Shown here piece after piece: positions 56,701 through 64,000 of a stretch of 64,000 bases of DNA; within the stretch, counting starts at the first letter, position 1, and the number at the start of each line of letters is the position of its first letter. This DNA is from an uncultured Saprospirales bacterium (GTDB lineage Bacteria; Bacteroidota; Bacteroidia; Chitinophagales; Saprospiraceae): NCBI GenBank assembly GCA_937864265.1, contig CALMIR010000017.1, positions 1-64,000 on the forward strand. The letters are read 5' to 3'. The notes under the pieces were generated by a model, which searched no databases, had not been told where the DNA came from, and saw only the letters and a list, made by a program, of their open reading frames with translations. The position numbers and the translations under genes are program-made.

Positions 56701-57345
56701 GAGATCAACAATGCACTGGTGTTAGAGGCAACTTATGCGTATTCCAGTATTTTGGAAAACCAGGGTAATGGTCAATTTCTGGTGAAAAAGTTGCCATTAG
56801 CTGCCCAGGTTGCCCCTGTAAACGGCATTGCAACAGAGGATATCAATGGCGACGGCCATATCGACATCATGCTGATTGGAAACGAATACGGCAACGAAGT
56901 TTTTTCCGGCCTCTACGACGCCCTTTATGGCTTGGTGTTATTAGGCGATGGAAAAAACAATTTTGAAGCGGCAAGTTTAAAACAAAGCGGATTTTTAGTG
57001 CCCGGCGATGCCAAAGCATTGGCCAAACTGGCTACTTCGGATGGCTATATCTACCTGGCTACCCAAAACAAAGGCCCATTGAAAGTTTTTAAAAACCAAG
57101 ACCAAAACACTGGTGATTTTTTCGACCCAGCTGAATCAGATGTGTTCGCCCAATTGACCTACAAAGATGGCACAAGTGCCAAAGTGGAATTTTATCACGG
57201 GAGCGGCTATTTGAGCCAAAGCACGCAACGGCTTTGGATTACTGATGAGGTGCAACAAATTCAGGTGAGCAACCGACAGGGTCAAAAACGAACCATTGCG
57301 AAATTCGGATCCAATCGGAAAGCCATATCGAGGTTTCAACAGTAG
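53794..57345 (+). CDS. FG-GAP/VCBS-repeat lipoprotein with ASPIC/UnbV domain
   Basis: An 1183-residue lipoprotein (lipobox LNSC about 20 residues after the ATG at 53794). It is built of FG-GAP-type beta-propeller blades. At least a dozen Ca2+-loop motifs of DxDxDG type are visible, such as ADFNKDGLSD, DYDNDGDMD, DLDNDGDLD, DADQDNDLD, DFDGDGDLD and DINGDGHID. Between two propellers (about residues 510-590) is an ASPIC/UnbV domain: NPFGIGAKIRIESDGQQ, SVEPIVHFGLG and ITWPDGKQQ. Such proteins often accompany SusC/SusD pairs and probably bind glycans or other ligands at the cell surface (family association; function unproven). It is divergent from susC and 41 bp upstream of a cytochrome-type partner, probably one operon. 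Confidence 0.9.
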   Translation: MSKFLLVIAVLSTIILLNSCQPADNTLFQLIPAQKSGLEFRNDIFENDDYNIIKVEYLYNGGGVAIADFNKDGLSDVFFTGNMVNNKLFLNTGNLRFKDVSTIAQIEAPDRWKSGVAVTDINLDGWPDLYVCASIAAEPEKRRNMLFVHQGLNEQGIPVFNDMAAQYGIDDSGYSSNAAFLDYDNDGDMDLYVLTNVKQYGVPVVYKPKVNDGTAANTDKLYRNNGDGTFTNVSDEAGIVCEGYGLGIALIDINNDGWTDIYIGNDYLTNDVLYVNKGGKFVNEIDTFIKHQSKFSMGVDIADINNDGYSDITTLDMLPEKNLRKKTVMGDAGYITYINNMRYGYTHQYSRNMLQLNNGNGTFSEVGQLAGLHETEWSWSPLWADFDNDGDRDIMITNGFPKDITDRDFVNFRTKVGPVATVDYLLDEVPSVKVPNYAYRNDGALSFTDVTKAWGMNIPSFSNGAAFADLDNDGDLDYIVNNIDDEAFLYKNTLNDGKDKAAVNHYLRIQLQGSPKNPFGIGAKIRIESDGQQQFYEHSIYRGYISSVEPIVHFGLGSSQKVERLSITWPDGKQQMLQDISADQVILIKYEDAQKVENPTEASVASTYFQDVAAKLGIDYAQPDYDFVDFNIQRTIPHKFTQNNPGLAVGDVNGDGLEDFVVGSYAKDQPRLFLQQQDGTFSQLTLEKPDEKQVDTGLLLFDADQDNDLDLYIVSGGFQYSEQFGSEHYQDRLYKNDGKGHFALDERALPEMRSSGSCVRATDFDGDGDLDLFVGGRVQPHAYPFAPTSYLLENEKGRFSVATEKWGKELATLGMVTDALWTDYDNDGTIDLLVAGEFMAVQVFKKQNQQLIKQNQTGLENYKGWWNSLMGADLDKDGDMDYVAGNLGRNNFYNMSEEHPLKVFAGDFDNNQSVDAIMACYFRMEDDEKRLCPVHFWEDLAKQSPRFRQRFSYYHQYGIATIDSILTQEEINNALVLEATYAYSSILENQGNGQFLVKKLPLAAQVAPVNGIATEDINGDGHIDIMLIGNEYGNEVFSGLYDALYGLVLLGDGKNNFEAASLKQSGFLVPGDAKALAKLATSDGYIYLATQNKGPLKVFKNQDQNTGDFFDPAESDVFAQLTYKDGTSAKVEFYHGSGYLSQSTQRLWITDEVQQIQVSNRQGQKRTIAKFGSNRKAISRFQQ

Positions 57346-57386
57346 TTCGCTTGGTTCATTCTTAGCATTTACAGCACACTAGCCAC

Positions 57387-58904
57387 ATGAAGGGTCTATT
57401 TAAAGTCAGGAATCTGTTTTCGTTGTTTGTACTCGCAACGCTTGTATTTCAGTGCAACGACAAAGAAGAAAAGGGGAGGGTTGCCTTTCAAACATATTGC
57501 GGTAGTTGCCATATACCCCCATCACCTGGCGATTTGCCCAAGAAAATTTGGGAATCTTCCGTCCTTCCTGAAATGGGCGCTCGATTAGGTGTCGTTACGG
57601 AGGGTTATGATCCGCTGGCGGGCATTTCGCAGGCAGAGATCGGGGCGATCATACAGAAAAACTACTACCCGGATCAAGCTTTGATTGGTCAAAAAGATTG
57701 GCAAGCGCTACGCGATTTTGTGCTGAAACACGCTCCTGATTCATTGGCAGTGCCGCCAGCTTTGCCACTTAGCGATACTTTTTCCCAGTTCTCGGTACAA
57801 ACCCTAAACATAGATCAGCGCAAAGGAGCCCTTACGACTTGTCTTGACTTTCACGATTCCTCAGAGCAGGTATTTATTGGAAATGGTTATGGCGAACTCT
57901 TCCTTTATGACGATAAGAAAGGGGCTGTACTCGTGCAACGTTCACCTTCGGCCATCTTGTCTTACACCGCCGGCACATCGCGCCATTTTCTATTGGAAGT
58001 TGGACAAATGACGCCTACAGAAGTGCCATCGGGAAGCCTTCACGAATGGGTAGCAGGTAAAAAAACTTTGCTGATCAATAAACTCCATCGCCCGGTGTAC
58101 TTGCTTGCCCAAGATATGAATAGTGATGGCCGGGAAGAAATTTTGATTGCAGAATATGGCAATTTCTCAGGTCAGCTTTCGCTGGTACAACAACAGCCTG
58201 ATGGTCGGTGGTACAAAGAAAGCCTGTTGAATGTACCTGGTATTTTGCGTGTCATAGCAGAAGATATGGATCAGGATGGCCGACTCGATCTGGTTTTAAT
58301 GGCGGCTCAGGGCGATGAGGGCATTTATATTTTGTACCAAAAAAGCGACCTTCACTTTCAACAACATAAAGTGCTGCGCTTTAATCCTTTGTATGGATCC
58401 AGTTGGTTTGAACTGGTGGATATCAATGGCGATGGCCAGCAAGATATTATTACAGCAAGCGGGGATAACGCCGATTTTTCCTATACCACCAAGCCCTATC
58501 ACGGTGTTCGCATTTACCTCAACGATGGGGAGAATGGCTTTGCAGAGCACTATTTTTTAGCCATTCCCGGCGCTACCCAGGTCGTAGCAAGTGATTTCGA
58601 CCAGGATGGTGATATAGATATTGGTGTGGGCTGCTTTTTTCCGGATTATGAACGGCAGGCGCTCTCATTTGTCTATTTGGAAAATACCAGCAGTAGCAAT
58701 TTTTCGTTTCGACCCCAAACCTTTACAGAAGCATTAGCCGGCAGGTGGCTTCTCATAAAAAACATAGATTACGACCGGGACGGTGATGAAGATATTTTAA
58801 TGGGCGCATTTTCCTATTCGATTACTCCCGCGCCGCCCGCTTTGGCTGAGCAATGGAAAAATGGGGATGTGGATGTGGCGATCTTAAAAAATCGCCTTCG
58901 TTGA
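57387..58904 (+). CDS. Cytochrome c/FG-GAP fusion lipoprotein
   Basis: A 505-residue exported protein with a hydrophobic leader and a probable lipid-attachment Cys23 (LVFQC). Residues about 28-120 form a mono-heme cytochrome c domain: YCGSCH (Cys38, Cys41, His42), with a Met in VLPEMGARLG as candidate distal ligand. The remainder is an FG-GAP/VCBS propeller with five Ca2+ loops (DMNSDGREE, DMDQDGRLD, DINGDGQQD, DFDQDGDID, DYDRDGDED). The fusion of heme and propeller suggests electron transfer to or from a substrate or partner held by the propeller, possibly the adjacent ASPIC protein (inference). It is 41 bp downstream of that gene. Confidence 0.88.
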   Translation: MKGLFKVRNLFSLFVLATLVFQCNDKEEKGRVAFQTYCGSCHIPPSPGDLPKKIWESSVLPEMGARLGVVTEGYDPLAGISQAEIGAIIQKNYYPDQALIGQKDWQALRDFVLKHAPDSLAVPPALPLSDTFSQFSVQTLNIDQRKGALTTCLDFHDSSEQVFIGNGYGELFLYDDKKGAVLVQRSPSAILSYTAGTSRHFLLEVGQMTPTEVPSGSLHEWVAGKKTLLINKLHRPVYLLAQDMNSDGREEILIAEYGNFSGQLSLVQQQPDGRWYKESLLNVPGILRVIAEDMDQDGRLDLVLMAAQGDEGIYILYQKSDLHFQQHKVLRFNPLYGSSWFELVDINGDGQQDIITASGDNADFSYTTKPYHGVRIYLNDGENGFAEHYFLAIPGATQVVASDFDQDGDIDIGVGCFFPDYERQALSFVYLENTSSSNFSFRPQTFTEALAGRWLLIKNIDYDRDGDEDILMGAFSYSITPAPPALAEQWKNGDVDVAILKNRLR

Positions 58905-58906
58905 TA

Positions 58907-58936
58907 AACCCTAATACCCGCAACCAATATTAGGTT
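58907..58936 (+). terminator. Candidate terminator after the cytochrome gene
   Basis: AACC-CTAATA (58907-58916) pairs with TATTAGGTT (58928-58936) with one bulged C and an 11-base loop, starting two bases after the stop codon and followed by GTTCAATTTTC. Confidence 0.45.
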
Positions 58937-58938
58937 GT

Positions 58939-59085
58939 TCAATTTTCGCCCCACACTTTCAAAGCCGTATTCACCACCAACTCCAGTTTTCGCCATTGAT
59001 CGTCGTGGCTCAGGTCATTGTCGTGGTGGGTGGACGAAAAGCCACATTGGGGGCTGATGTACAGGTTTTCAATGGGTATATAAAG
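58939..59085 (-). pseudogene. C-terminal fragment of a MetE-like methionine synthase family protein
   Basis: The minus strand encodes LYIPIENLYISPQCGFSS, THHDNDLSHDDQWRKLEL and VVNTALKVWGEN before a stop. This matches the C-terminal end of cobalamin-independent methionine synthase (MetE C-domain) family proteins, where the SPQCGF cysteine is a zinc ligand. Only about 48 residues remain; the rest of the enzyme is not present upstream. The preceding bases (59086-59190) are open in a different frame (REEAFARYFKSGKRPTMQ), which I could not assign. It is a non-functional remnant next to palindromic element copy 3. Confidence 0.65.
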
Positions 59086-59263
59086 CGGTTTCTTGCATGG
59101 TGGGGCGTTTGCCCGATTTAAAATATCGGGCAAACGCCTCTTCCCGTTCCGGTCGGTAAAAATCATGCGGCTGTTGACAGGAACTCCGCATACGTGTGTA
59201 TATCAATAGCGAGATATTGATGTTGGATGAAAACTTGGGCATAGGAGCTGTTTATTCACTTAC

Positions 59264-59383
59264 GTAGTGTGCAAAAAATTACTTCCCGATTTATTGAAGT
59301 CCTTACCCTAGCGGACACACTTAAAATGAAGCGTTTAGCCCGCTAGGGTAAGGACAAATCGGGAACTTAATTTTTCTGCGTTA
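59264..59383. repeat. Stop-codon-associated palindromic element, copy 3 (longest)
   Basis: A 120-bp palindrome with perfect 16-bp inner arms, GTCCTTACCCTAGCGG (59299-59314) and CCGCTAGGGTAAGGAC (59340-59355), and outer arms TTCCCGATTT-like and AAATCGGGAA. The ends are GTAGTGTGCAAAAAA and TTTTTCTGCGTTA. The terminal TTA is the stop codon of the isomerase-like gene. It is the reverse complement of copy 1 with high identity. Confidence 0.8.
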
Positions 59384-60298
59384 CTTAAATCCGATCTCAG
59401 ACAAAGCTTGATGGCTGATTTTAATGGCCTCCATCGGGGTTTGGTCAAAAGTCGCATCTTGTTCCACAAAGTAGTATTCCATGCCAGATAAGTCTTTGTG
59501 TTCCAATATTTTGGCGAAATCAATGTTTCCAGTGCCTACAGGAGCAAAACGGCCCTGGTCGTCCATGTCTTTGACGTGCCAAGCCTTGAAACGCCCCGGT
59601 GCTTTGTTGAAATAGGCAACAGGATCGGCGCCTGCTTTGGTGGCCCAGTACAAATCAATCTCAAAATTGAGGTGTTTGGGATCAGAGTGTTCGATAAAAT
59701 AATCCATCGGCACAATGCCCTTGGCGTTTTTTTCAAACTCAAAATTATGGTTGTGGTATAGGCATTGTAACCCCGCTGCGGTGCATTTTTCCGCAATGGT
59801 GTTGATGATGTTGGAAACAGTTTCCACTTCATCACTCATACTCAAGGTATTGGTTTTACCATCGTATTTGAAATGCCCCATAGGCGGTATGGGAATGACA
59901 AAGTATTTGAAACCCACTTCTTTATCGGCGGCAATCATGGCATCGGCGTTGTCTAAAGTGACATCGCCATGATGCGAACTAACGGGCTCTAGCCCTAGCT
60001 CGTTGAGGTAGTTTTTAAACTCGGTAGGCGTCATACCGTAGTATTTTCCATCGGCATAGCCTGCCGCCTCGACGTATTTATAGCCGGTAGCCGCCACCTC
60101 CCGAAGCATTTCTTTGGGATTTTTGGCCAATGTGTCTCTTATGGTATAAAGGGCTAGACCTCCAAATGCAGTGGATGAGGTACTCATGGTTTGTTCCGTA
60201 TTGGTACTTTCTTCCTGTGTAGAACCTGTGTTTTTGCAGGAAGATAAGTGAAGTAAGAAAAGGGCAAAAAAGCAAGAATACAATAAATGGCTGTTCAT
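59381..60298 (-). CDS. Lipoprotein xylose-isomerase-like TIM barrel (sugar phosphate isomerase/epimerase family)
   Basis: A 305-residue protein with lipobox LSSC (Cys21) followed by a Thr/Ser/Glu-rich linker to about residue 42. The rest is an AP-endonuclease-2/xylose-isomerase-like TIM barrel: GGLALYTIRDTLAKNPKEML, KYVEAAGY, LYHNHNFEF, NFEIDLYW, WHVKDMD and YYFVEQDAT. The Glu/Asp/His residues in these strands are the expected metal ligands. Family members isomerise or epimerise sugars or inositols. The lipid anchor places this one outside the cytoplasm, unlike the classical enzymes, which suggests action on imported or surface sugars. It is convergent with the cytochrome gene; its stop codon lies in palindromic element copy 3. 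Confidence 0.88.
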   Translation of the reverse strand: MNSHLLYSCFFALFLLHLSSCKNTGSTQEESTNTEQTMSTSSTAFGGLALYTIRDTLAKNPKEMLREVAATGYKYVEAAGYADGKYYGMTPTEFKNYLNELGLEPVSSHHGDVTLDNADAMIAADKEVGFKYFVIPIPPMGHFKYDGKTNTLSMSDEVETVSNIINTIAEKCTAAGLQCLYHNHNFEFEKNAKGIVPMDYFIEHSDPKHLNFEIDLYWATKAGADPVAYFNKAPGRFKAWHVKDMDDQGRFAPVGTGNIDFAKILEHKDLSGMEYYFVEQDATFDQTPMEAIKISHQALSEIGFK

Positions 60299-60512
60299 AA
60301 AAGGGTGCTTATTAATGATGAAAAATTTCGCCAGGAAAAATAGTATAATTTTAGCTCTTTGAAAAATGATTTGGGTGGTTCACCTTGAAGGCATTGCCAT
60401 ATTGTCACTTAGGATAACTTCGGTGTCAAAAATAATCATTAGACAAGAATAGAGTGCCGTCGCGATCTGACCTGAAACTACTCAGCGGACTTTTTCAGAC
60501 TTGCACCAACCG

Positions 60513-61484
60513 TTAGCATGCTAAAACATTGTTTTGAATACGCCCATTCAAAAAACCCGCAACATTAGCTACTGTAATATCCATGAGCCGCTGCCTGGCC
60601 GCTGCACTGGCCCAAGCGATGTGTGGGGTGATGAGGCAATTAGGGGCTTCGAATAATATATTGCCCTCTTTTGGGGGTTCGGTAGAGAGTACATCCAAAG
60701 CAGCGGCAGCAATTACCCTGTTTTCCAAGGCCCATTTCAAATCCGCCTCATGGATCAAGCCACCGCGTGCTGTATTGATCAAAATGGCACTTGGTTTCAT
60801 CAGCGATAGTCTTTGTCGGTTGACCAAGTGCTGATTATCGGCAGATAAGGGAGCGTGCAGGGAAAGTACGTCGCTTAGGCGAAATAGGTCTTCCAGGTTT
60901 ACCCATTGGATAGGGGAGAGGTCTTGTTCTGGATGCCGGGTATGGGCAATAACATGCATGCCAAAAGCTAAGGCAATTTTAGCTACAGCTTGGCCAATTT
61001 GCCCAAGGCCATAAATGCCAAATGTCTTTCCAGCCAGTTCTGGTATGGTATCCAGATAATAGCAAAAATCACGGCTTTTGGCCCATTGCCCCTCTTGTAC
61101 ACTTTGATGGTAATCCGATACTTGGTTGGTCCATTGCAGCAGCAGGGAGAATACATGCTGAGCCACGGAAGCAGCGCCATAGCCTACTGCATTACAGACG
61201 GGTATCTGCCTGCTTCTAGCGGCCTCCAGGTCAATATTGTTGTAGCCGGTTGCGGTGACACAAATGCAGCGCAGTTGGGGCAATTGGGCTATTTCTTTTT
61301 TCCCAAGTACCAATTTATTGACCACAAGCACATCTGCATCAATTGCCCGTGCAATAACTGCATCAGGCGGGGTATGATCATATAAACTCAACTGCCCGAG
61401 CGATTCGAGCTGGCTCCAACTCAAATCACCCGGGTTGAGGGTATAACCGTCCAGAACCGCGATACGGAGTTTGGATTTTTCCAT
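60513..61484 (-). CDS. D-2-hydroxyacid dehydrogenase (NAD-dependent)
   Basis: A 323-residue cytoplasmic dehydrogenase of the D-isomer-specific family, which interconverts 2-hydroxy and 2-oxo acids. The NAD-binding GIYGLGQIGQAVA Rossmann motif (about 150), the catalytic Arg in NTARGGLI, the Glu in DVLSTEPP and the His in CLITPHIAWAS are present. The best match in type is the glycerate/hydroxypyruvate dehydrogenase group. The frame opens one codon earlier at a TTG; the ATG giving MEKSKLRIAVLDG is chosen. It lies 80 bp downstream of the pyruvate:ferredoxin oxidoreductase gene on the same strand, with a hairpin between. Confidence 0.93.
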   Translation of the reverse strand: MEKSKLRIAVLDGYTLNPGDLSWSQLESLGQLSLYDHTPPDAVIARAIDADVLVVNKLVLGKKEIAQLPQLRCICVTATGYNNIDLEAARSRQIPVCNAVGYGAASVAQHVFSLLLQWTNQVSDYHQSVQEGQWAKSRDFCYYLDTIPELAGKTFGIYGLGQIGQAVAKIALAFGMHVIAHTRHPEQDLSPIQWVNLEDLFRLSDVLSLHAPLSADNQHLVNRQRLSLMKPSAILINTARGGLIHEADLKWALENRVIAAAALDVLSTEPPKEGNILFEAPNCLITPHIAWASAAARQRLMDITVANVAGFLNGRIQNNVLAC

Positions 61485-61520
61485 CAATCAGCTATGGTTT
61501 CAAACGCAGTATCTTGTAAA

Positions 61521-61546
61521 GGTATCAAATTGGATGGAATGATACC
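61521..61546 (-). terminator. Hairpin after the pyruvate:ferredoxin oxidoreductase gene
   Basis: GGTATCA (61521-61527) pairs with TGATACC (61540-61546), nested inside TCAGCTAT (61488-61495) and ATAGCTGA (61553-61560). On the minus strand it follows the stop codon and leads into TTTAC. It may terminate or attenuate before the dehydrogenase gene. Confidence 0.4.
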
Positions 61547-61564
61547 AACAATATAGCTGACATT

Positions 61565-64000
61565 TTAACCCATAGGGACAAAAGCTGCTGCTTCCCACTT
61601 GGCCATATCTTCATAAGTTTGCCAGCGCAAGTTGACGATTTCCTGGGCCAGATTCATCAATCTTTCGGCTTCTTGCGGCGCCGTTTGTTTGAGCACCCTA
61701 TAGCGCAGTTCGTTGTAAGCATAATCCGCCAAGTGTTTAGATGGCCGGGGCGAATCCAGGACAAAAGGATTCTTACCTGCCATGCGCAGCGTTGGATTGT
61801 AGCGTATCAGTGGCCAATAAGCACTTTCTACTGCCAGTTTTTGCTGATTCATGCCTTTTTCCATATCAATGCCGTGGGCAATGCAATGGCTGTAGGCCAA
61901 AATAAGAGAAGGCCCCGGATAGGCTTCTGCTTCGCGCATGGCCAATAAGGTTTGTTGGGGGTTGGCACCCATAGCCACTTGTGCCACATACACATTACCA
62001 TAGGAAATGGCTTGCATAGCCAGGTCTTTTTTTCCAACCCGTTTTCCTGCTGCCGCAAATTTAGCCGTAGCAGCCGTTGGCGTTGCCTTTGACATTTGGC
62101 CACCTGTATTGGAATAGACTTCTGTATCAAGTACCAGAATATTGACGTTTTTGCCACTGGCCAATGCATGGTCAACGCCCGATGATCCGATGTCGTAAGC
62201 CCAGCCGTCGCCACCTACCAGCCAGATGCTGCGCCGGAGGAGGTGATCGGCTACAGAAAGCAATTGTCGGGCTTTGGGTTCATCCAGTTTCAACAGCAAG
62301 GTTTTCAAGCGAGCAATCCGGTAGCGTTGATCGACCAGTTCAGATTCGAGTATTTGCGGGGTCTTCAGTATATCATCCACCAACTCGGCATCCAGTTTGT
62401 CGTGCAATTCGGCTACTAAGCGTAGAGCTGTTTCCGTTTGTTTGTCCACACTGACGCGCATACCCAGTCCAAATTCGGCATTATCCTCAAAAAGGGAATT
62501 GGACCAGGCCGGGCCTTTTCCTTCTTTATTGGTCGTCCAGGGCGTAGTAGGCTGATTGCCGCCATAGATGGAAGAACAACCTGTGGCGTTGGCTACAATA
62601 AGCCGATCGCCAAACAGCTGGGATAAAAGCCGCACATAAGGCGTTTCACCGCAACCAGCACAAGCACCGGAAAATTCAAACAAAGGCTCCAGAAATTGTG
62701 CGCCACGCACCAGCGAAAAGTCAATTTTAGATCGGTCGTTCCAAGGGATGGCCTCAAAATACTCGATGTTTTCTTTTTCTGCTTCCAGGATCGGCACTTT
62801 ATCGGTCATGTTGATGGCTTTCATGCCCGGGTTTTCAGGAACTTCCACGGGGCAAGCTTCGACACAAAGGTTGCAGGATGTACAATCTTCCAAATAAATT
62901 TGCAAAGTGTAGCGGGTCTCCGGAAAACCTTTGGCATTGATCGGAGCTGACTTAAAGCCCTCGGGGGCGTTTTTCAAGAAATTTTTATTGTAAAACTTGG
63001 CCCTGATTACGCTGTGAGGGCAAACAAAACTGCAATTGCCGCATTGGATGCAATGGTCTGCTTCCCAAGCTGGAACCCGGTCAGCGATGTTGCGTTTTTC
63101 CCACTGCGTAGTACCAGTGGGGTAGGTACCGTCATTGGGCAACTTACTAACCGGTAGCTGATCGCCCAAACCCTTCATCATCATAGCGGTTACTTGATGT
63201 ACAAACGCAGGGGCTTGCTCCGGCACAGCAGCCAACATAACCCTTTCATTGCTCACTTGTTCCGGCACATTCACCTCATACAAGTGTTCAAGGGTCGCAT
63301 CAACGGCTTGGAAGTTTTTCTCAATAACCGCTTTACCTTTTTTGAAATAAGTTTTCTCAATGGATTTTTTGATCCGGGCAATGGCTTCTTCGCGAGGAAG
63401 AACACCGGCAAGGGCAAAAAAGCAGACTTGCATGATGGTATTGATGCGTTGCCCCATACCTGCTTCTAAAGCTACTTTGGAGGCATCAATGACGTACAAT
63501 TTCAAGCCCTTACTTAATATTTGTCCTTGTACTTCGCCTGGCAGTTCGTCCCAGACCTCTTCAGGAGCGTACGGGCTATTTAGCAGCAATACAGCGCCTT
63601 TTTTGGCGTAAGCCAACATCTCTACTTTGTCAATAAAATTAAATTTATGGCAAGCGATGAAATCGGCTTTTTTAATCAAGTAAGGAGCGCGGATTGGATT
63701 TTGTCCAAAGCGCAGGTGTGACACCGTTTGAGCGCCCGATTTTTTAGAATCATACACGAAATAGCCCTGTACTTTGAGGTCGGTTTCTTCCCCTATGATT
63801 TTGATGCTGTTTTTGTTGGCGCCCACGGTACCATCAGCACCCAGTCCGAAAAACAAGGCCTGTGTCATCGTTTTGTCCACCAATTCAAAATCAGCGTCGT
63901 AGTCCAAGCTCGTGTGGCTCACATCGTCGGTGATACCTATCGTAAAATGGTTTTTAGGCTGCTCTTTTTTCAGCTCCTCAAAAATGCCGACCACCATAGC
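61565..64000 (-). CDS. nifJ: Pyruvate:ferredoxin (flavodoxin) oxidoreductase, partial
   Basis: The 3' two-thirds of a pyruvate:ferredoxin oxidoreductase, which converts pyruvate and CoA to acetyl-CoA and CO2 and reduces ferredoxin. The open frame reaches the right edge, so the 5' end (pyruvate-binding domains I-II) is outside. Visible parts, numbered from the fragment start, are domain III (GLGADGTVGANKNSIKI to about 200), the EKR-like linker, a two-cluster 4Fe-4S domain (CIQCGNCSFVC about 317, CTSCNLCVEAC about 371), the proximal-cluster cysteines GACAGCGETPY, and the thiamine-diphosphate domain (GGDGWAYDIGSSG about 594, DTEVYSNTGGQ). The electron acceptor could be the ferredoxin at 13046 (inference). 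It implies oxygen-sensitive or low-potential metabolism alongside peroxide defence. Confidence 0.95.
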   Translation of the reverse strand, partial: AMVVGIFEELKKEQPKNHFTIGITDDVSHTSLDYDADFELVDKTMTQALFFGLGADGTVGANKNSIKIIGEETDLKVQGYFVYDSKKSGAQTVSHLRFGQNPIRAPYLIKKADFIACHKFNFIDKVEMLAYAKKGAVLLLNSPYAPEEVWDELPGEVQGQILSKGLKLYVIDASKVALEAGMGQRINTIMQVCFFALAGVLPREEAIARIKKSIEKTYFKKGKAVIEKNFQAVDATLEHLYEVNVPEQVSNERVMLAAVPEQAPAFVHQVTAMMMKGLGDQLPVSKLPNDGTYPTGTTQWEKRNIADRVPAWEADHCIQCGNCSFVCPHSVIRAKFYNKNFLKNAPEGFKSAPINAKGFPETRYTLQIYLEDCTSCNLCVEACPVEVPENPGMKAINMTDKVPILEAEKENIEYFEAIPWNDRSKIDFSLVRGAQFLEPLFEFSGACAGCGETPYVRLLSQLFGDRLIVANATGCSSIYGGNQPTTPWTTNKEGKGPAWSNSLFEDNAEFGLGMRVSVDKQTETALRLVAELHDKLDAELVDDILKTPQILESELVDQRYRIARLKTLLLKLDEPKARQLLSVADHLLRRSIWLVGGDGWAYDIGSSGVDHALASGKNVNILVLDTEVYSNTGGQMSKATPTAATAKFAAAGKRVGKKDLAMQAISYGNVYVAQVAMGANPQQTLLAMREAEAYPGPSLILAYSHCIAHGIDMEKGMNQQKLAVESAYWPLIRYNPTLRMAGKNPFVLDSPRPSKHLADYAYNELRYRVLKQTAPQEAERLMNLAQEIVNLRWQTYEDMAKWEAAAFVPMG

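Noticed and set aside
60299..60512. Possible tRNA or small RNA in the gap upstream of the isomerase-like gene
   Set aside because: No cloverleaf, no CCA end and no clear hairpin; only a TATTTTTG -7-like box on the minus strand at 60427-60434 without a -33 partner.
60513..60524. TTAGCATGCTAA palindrome at the end of the dehydrogenase gene
   Set aside because: It is inside the last codons and stop, has no loop or T-run, and is probably coincidental.

Overview
The window looks like a chromosomal segment of a Bacteroidota bacterium, most probably one of the large surface-protein-rich lineages such as Saprospiria (that placement is inference). The evidence is: SusC/SusD-type outer-membrane proteins, two proteins ending in type IX secretion (T9SS) sorting domains, many lipoproteins, a bactofilin, a BACON domain, and several intergenic matches to the Bacteroidota promoter (TTG, 17-23 bp, TAnnTTTG). 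No rRNA, tRNA, CRISPR array, transposase or phage gene was recognised.

Layout. 0-17.5 kb is mostly housekeeping: a membrane protein, a PorE-like OmpA lipoprotein, glutathione peroxidase, an IscA-type Fe-S protein, two glycosyltransferases, MutS, a sodium/solute symporter, a two-cluster ferredoxin, TsaD, a bactofilin, and a three-gene unit (PiT-like transporter, EVE protein, arginyltransferase-like protein). 18-22 kb is one T9SS cargo built from eleven 111-112-residue repeats, followed by a phosphatase lipoprotein. 22.7-27.3 kb is a TonB-dependent receptor preceded by its likely partner, a beta-helix lipoprotein. 27.7-41.7 kb is a tightly packed four-gene surface operon: a 3238-residue T9SS adhesin, a Kelch lipoprotein, an unrecognised membrane protein and an exported coiled-coil/WD40 protein. 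41.8-44.5 kb has an alpha-glucan phosphorylase and then a gene graveyard (broken pcaB-like and GH31-like genes). 44.5-61.5 kb looks like a glycan/organic-matter uptake locus: a nucleoside-hydrolase-like protein, a carboxylesterase, SusD, SusC, an ASPIC/FG-GAP lipoprotein, a cytochrome c/FG-GAP lipoprotein, a lipoprotein sugar isomerase-like TIM barrel and a D-2-hydroxyacid dehydrogenase. The last gene, pyruvate:ferredoxin oxidoreductase, runs off the right edge.

The non-coding DNA is unusually structured. A palindromic element occurs three times, each time between convergent genes and touching a stop codon. A 147-bp inverted-repeat, MITE-like element sits between susC and susD with 8-bp direct repeats outside it. 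A GTGAG/GTGTG-rich repeat occurs twice. Strong hairpins separate the two receptor/lipoprotein pairs from what follows and close several transcription units. The best candidates for undescribed biology are the 14-kb surface operon, the exact 333-bp-period repeat protein, and the stop-codon-associated palindromic family.
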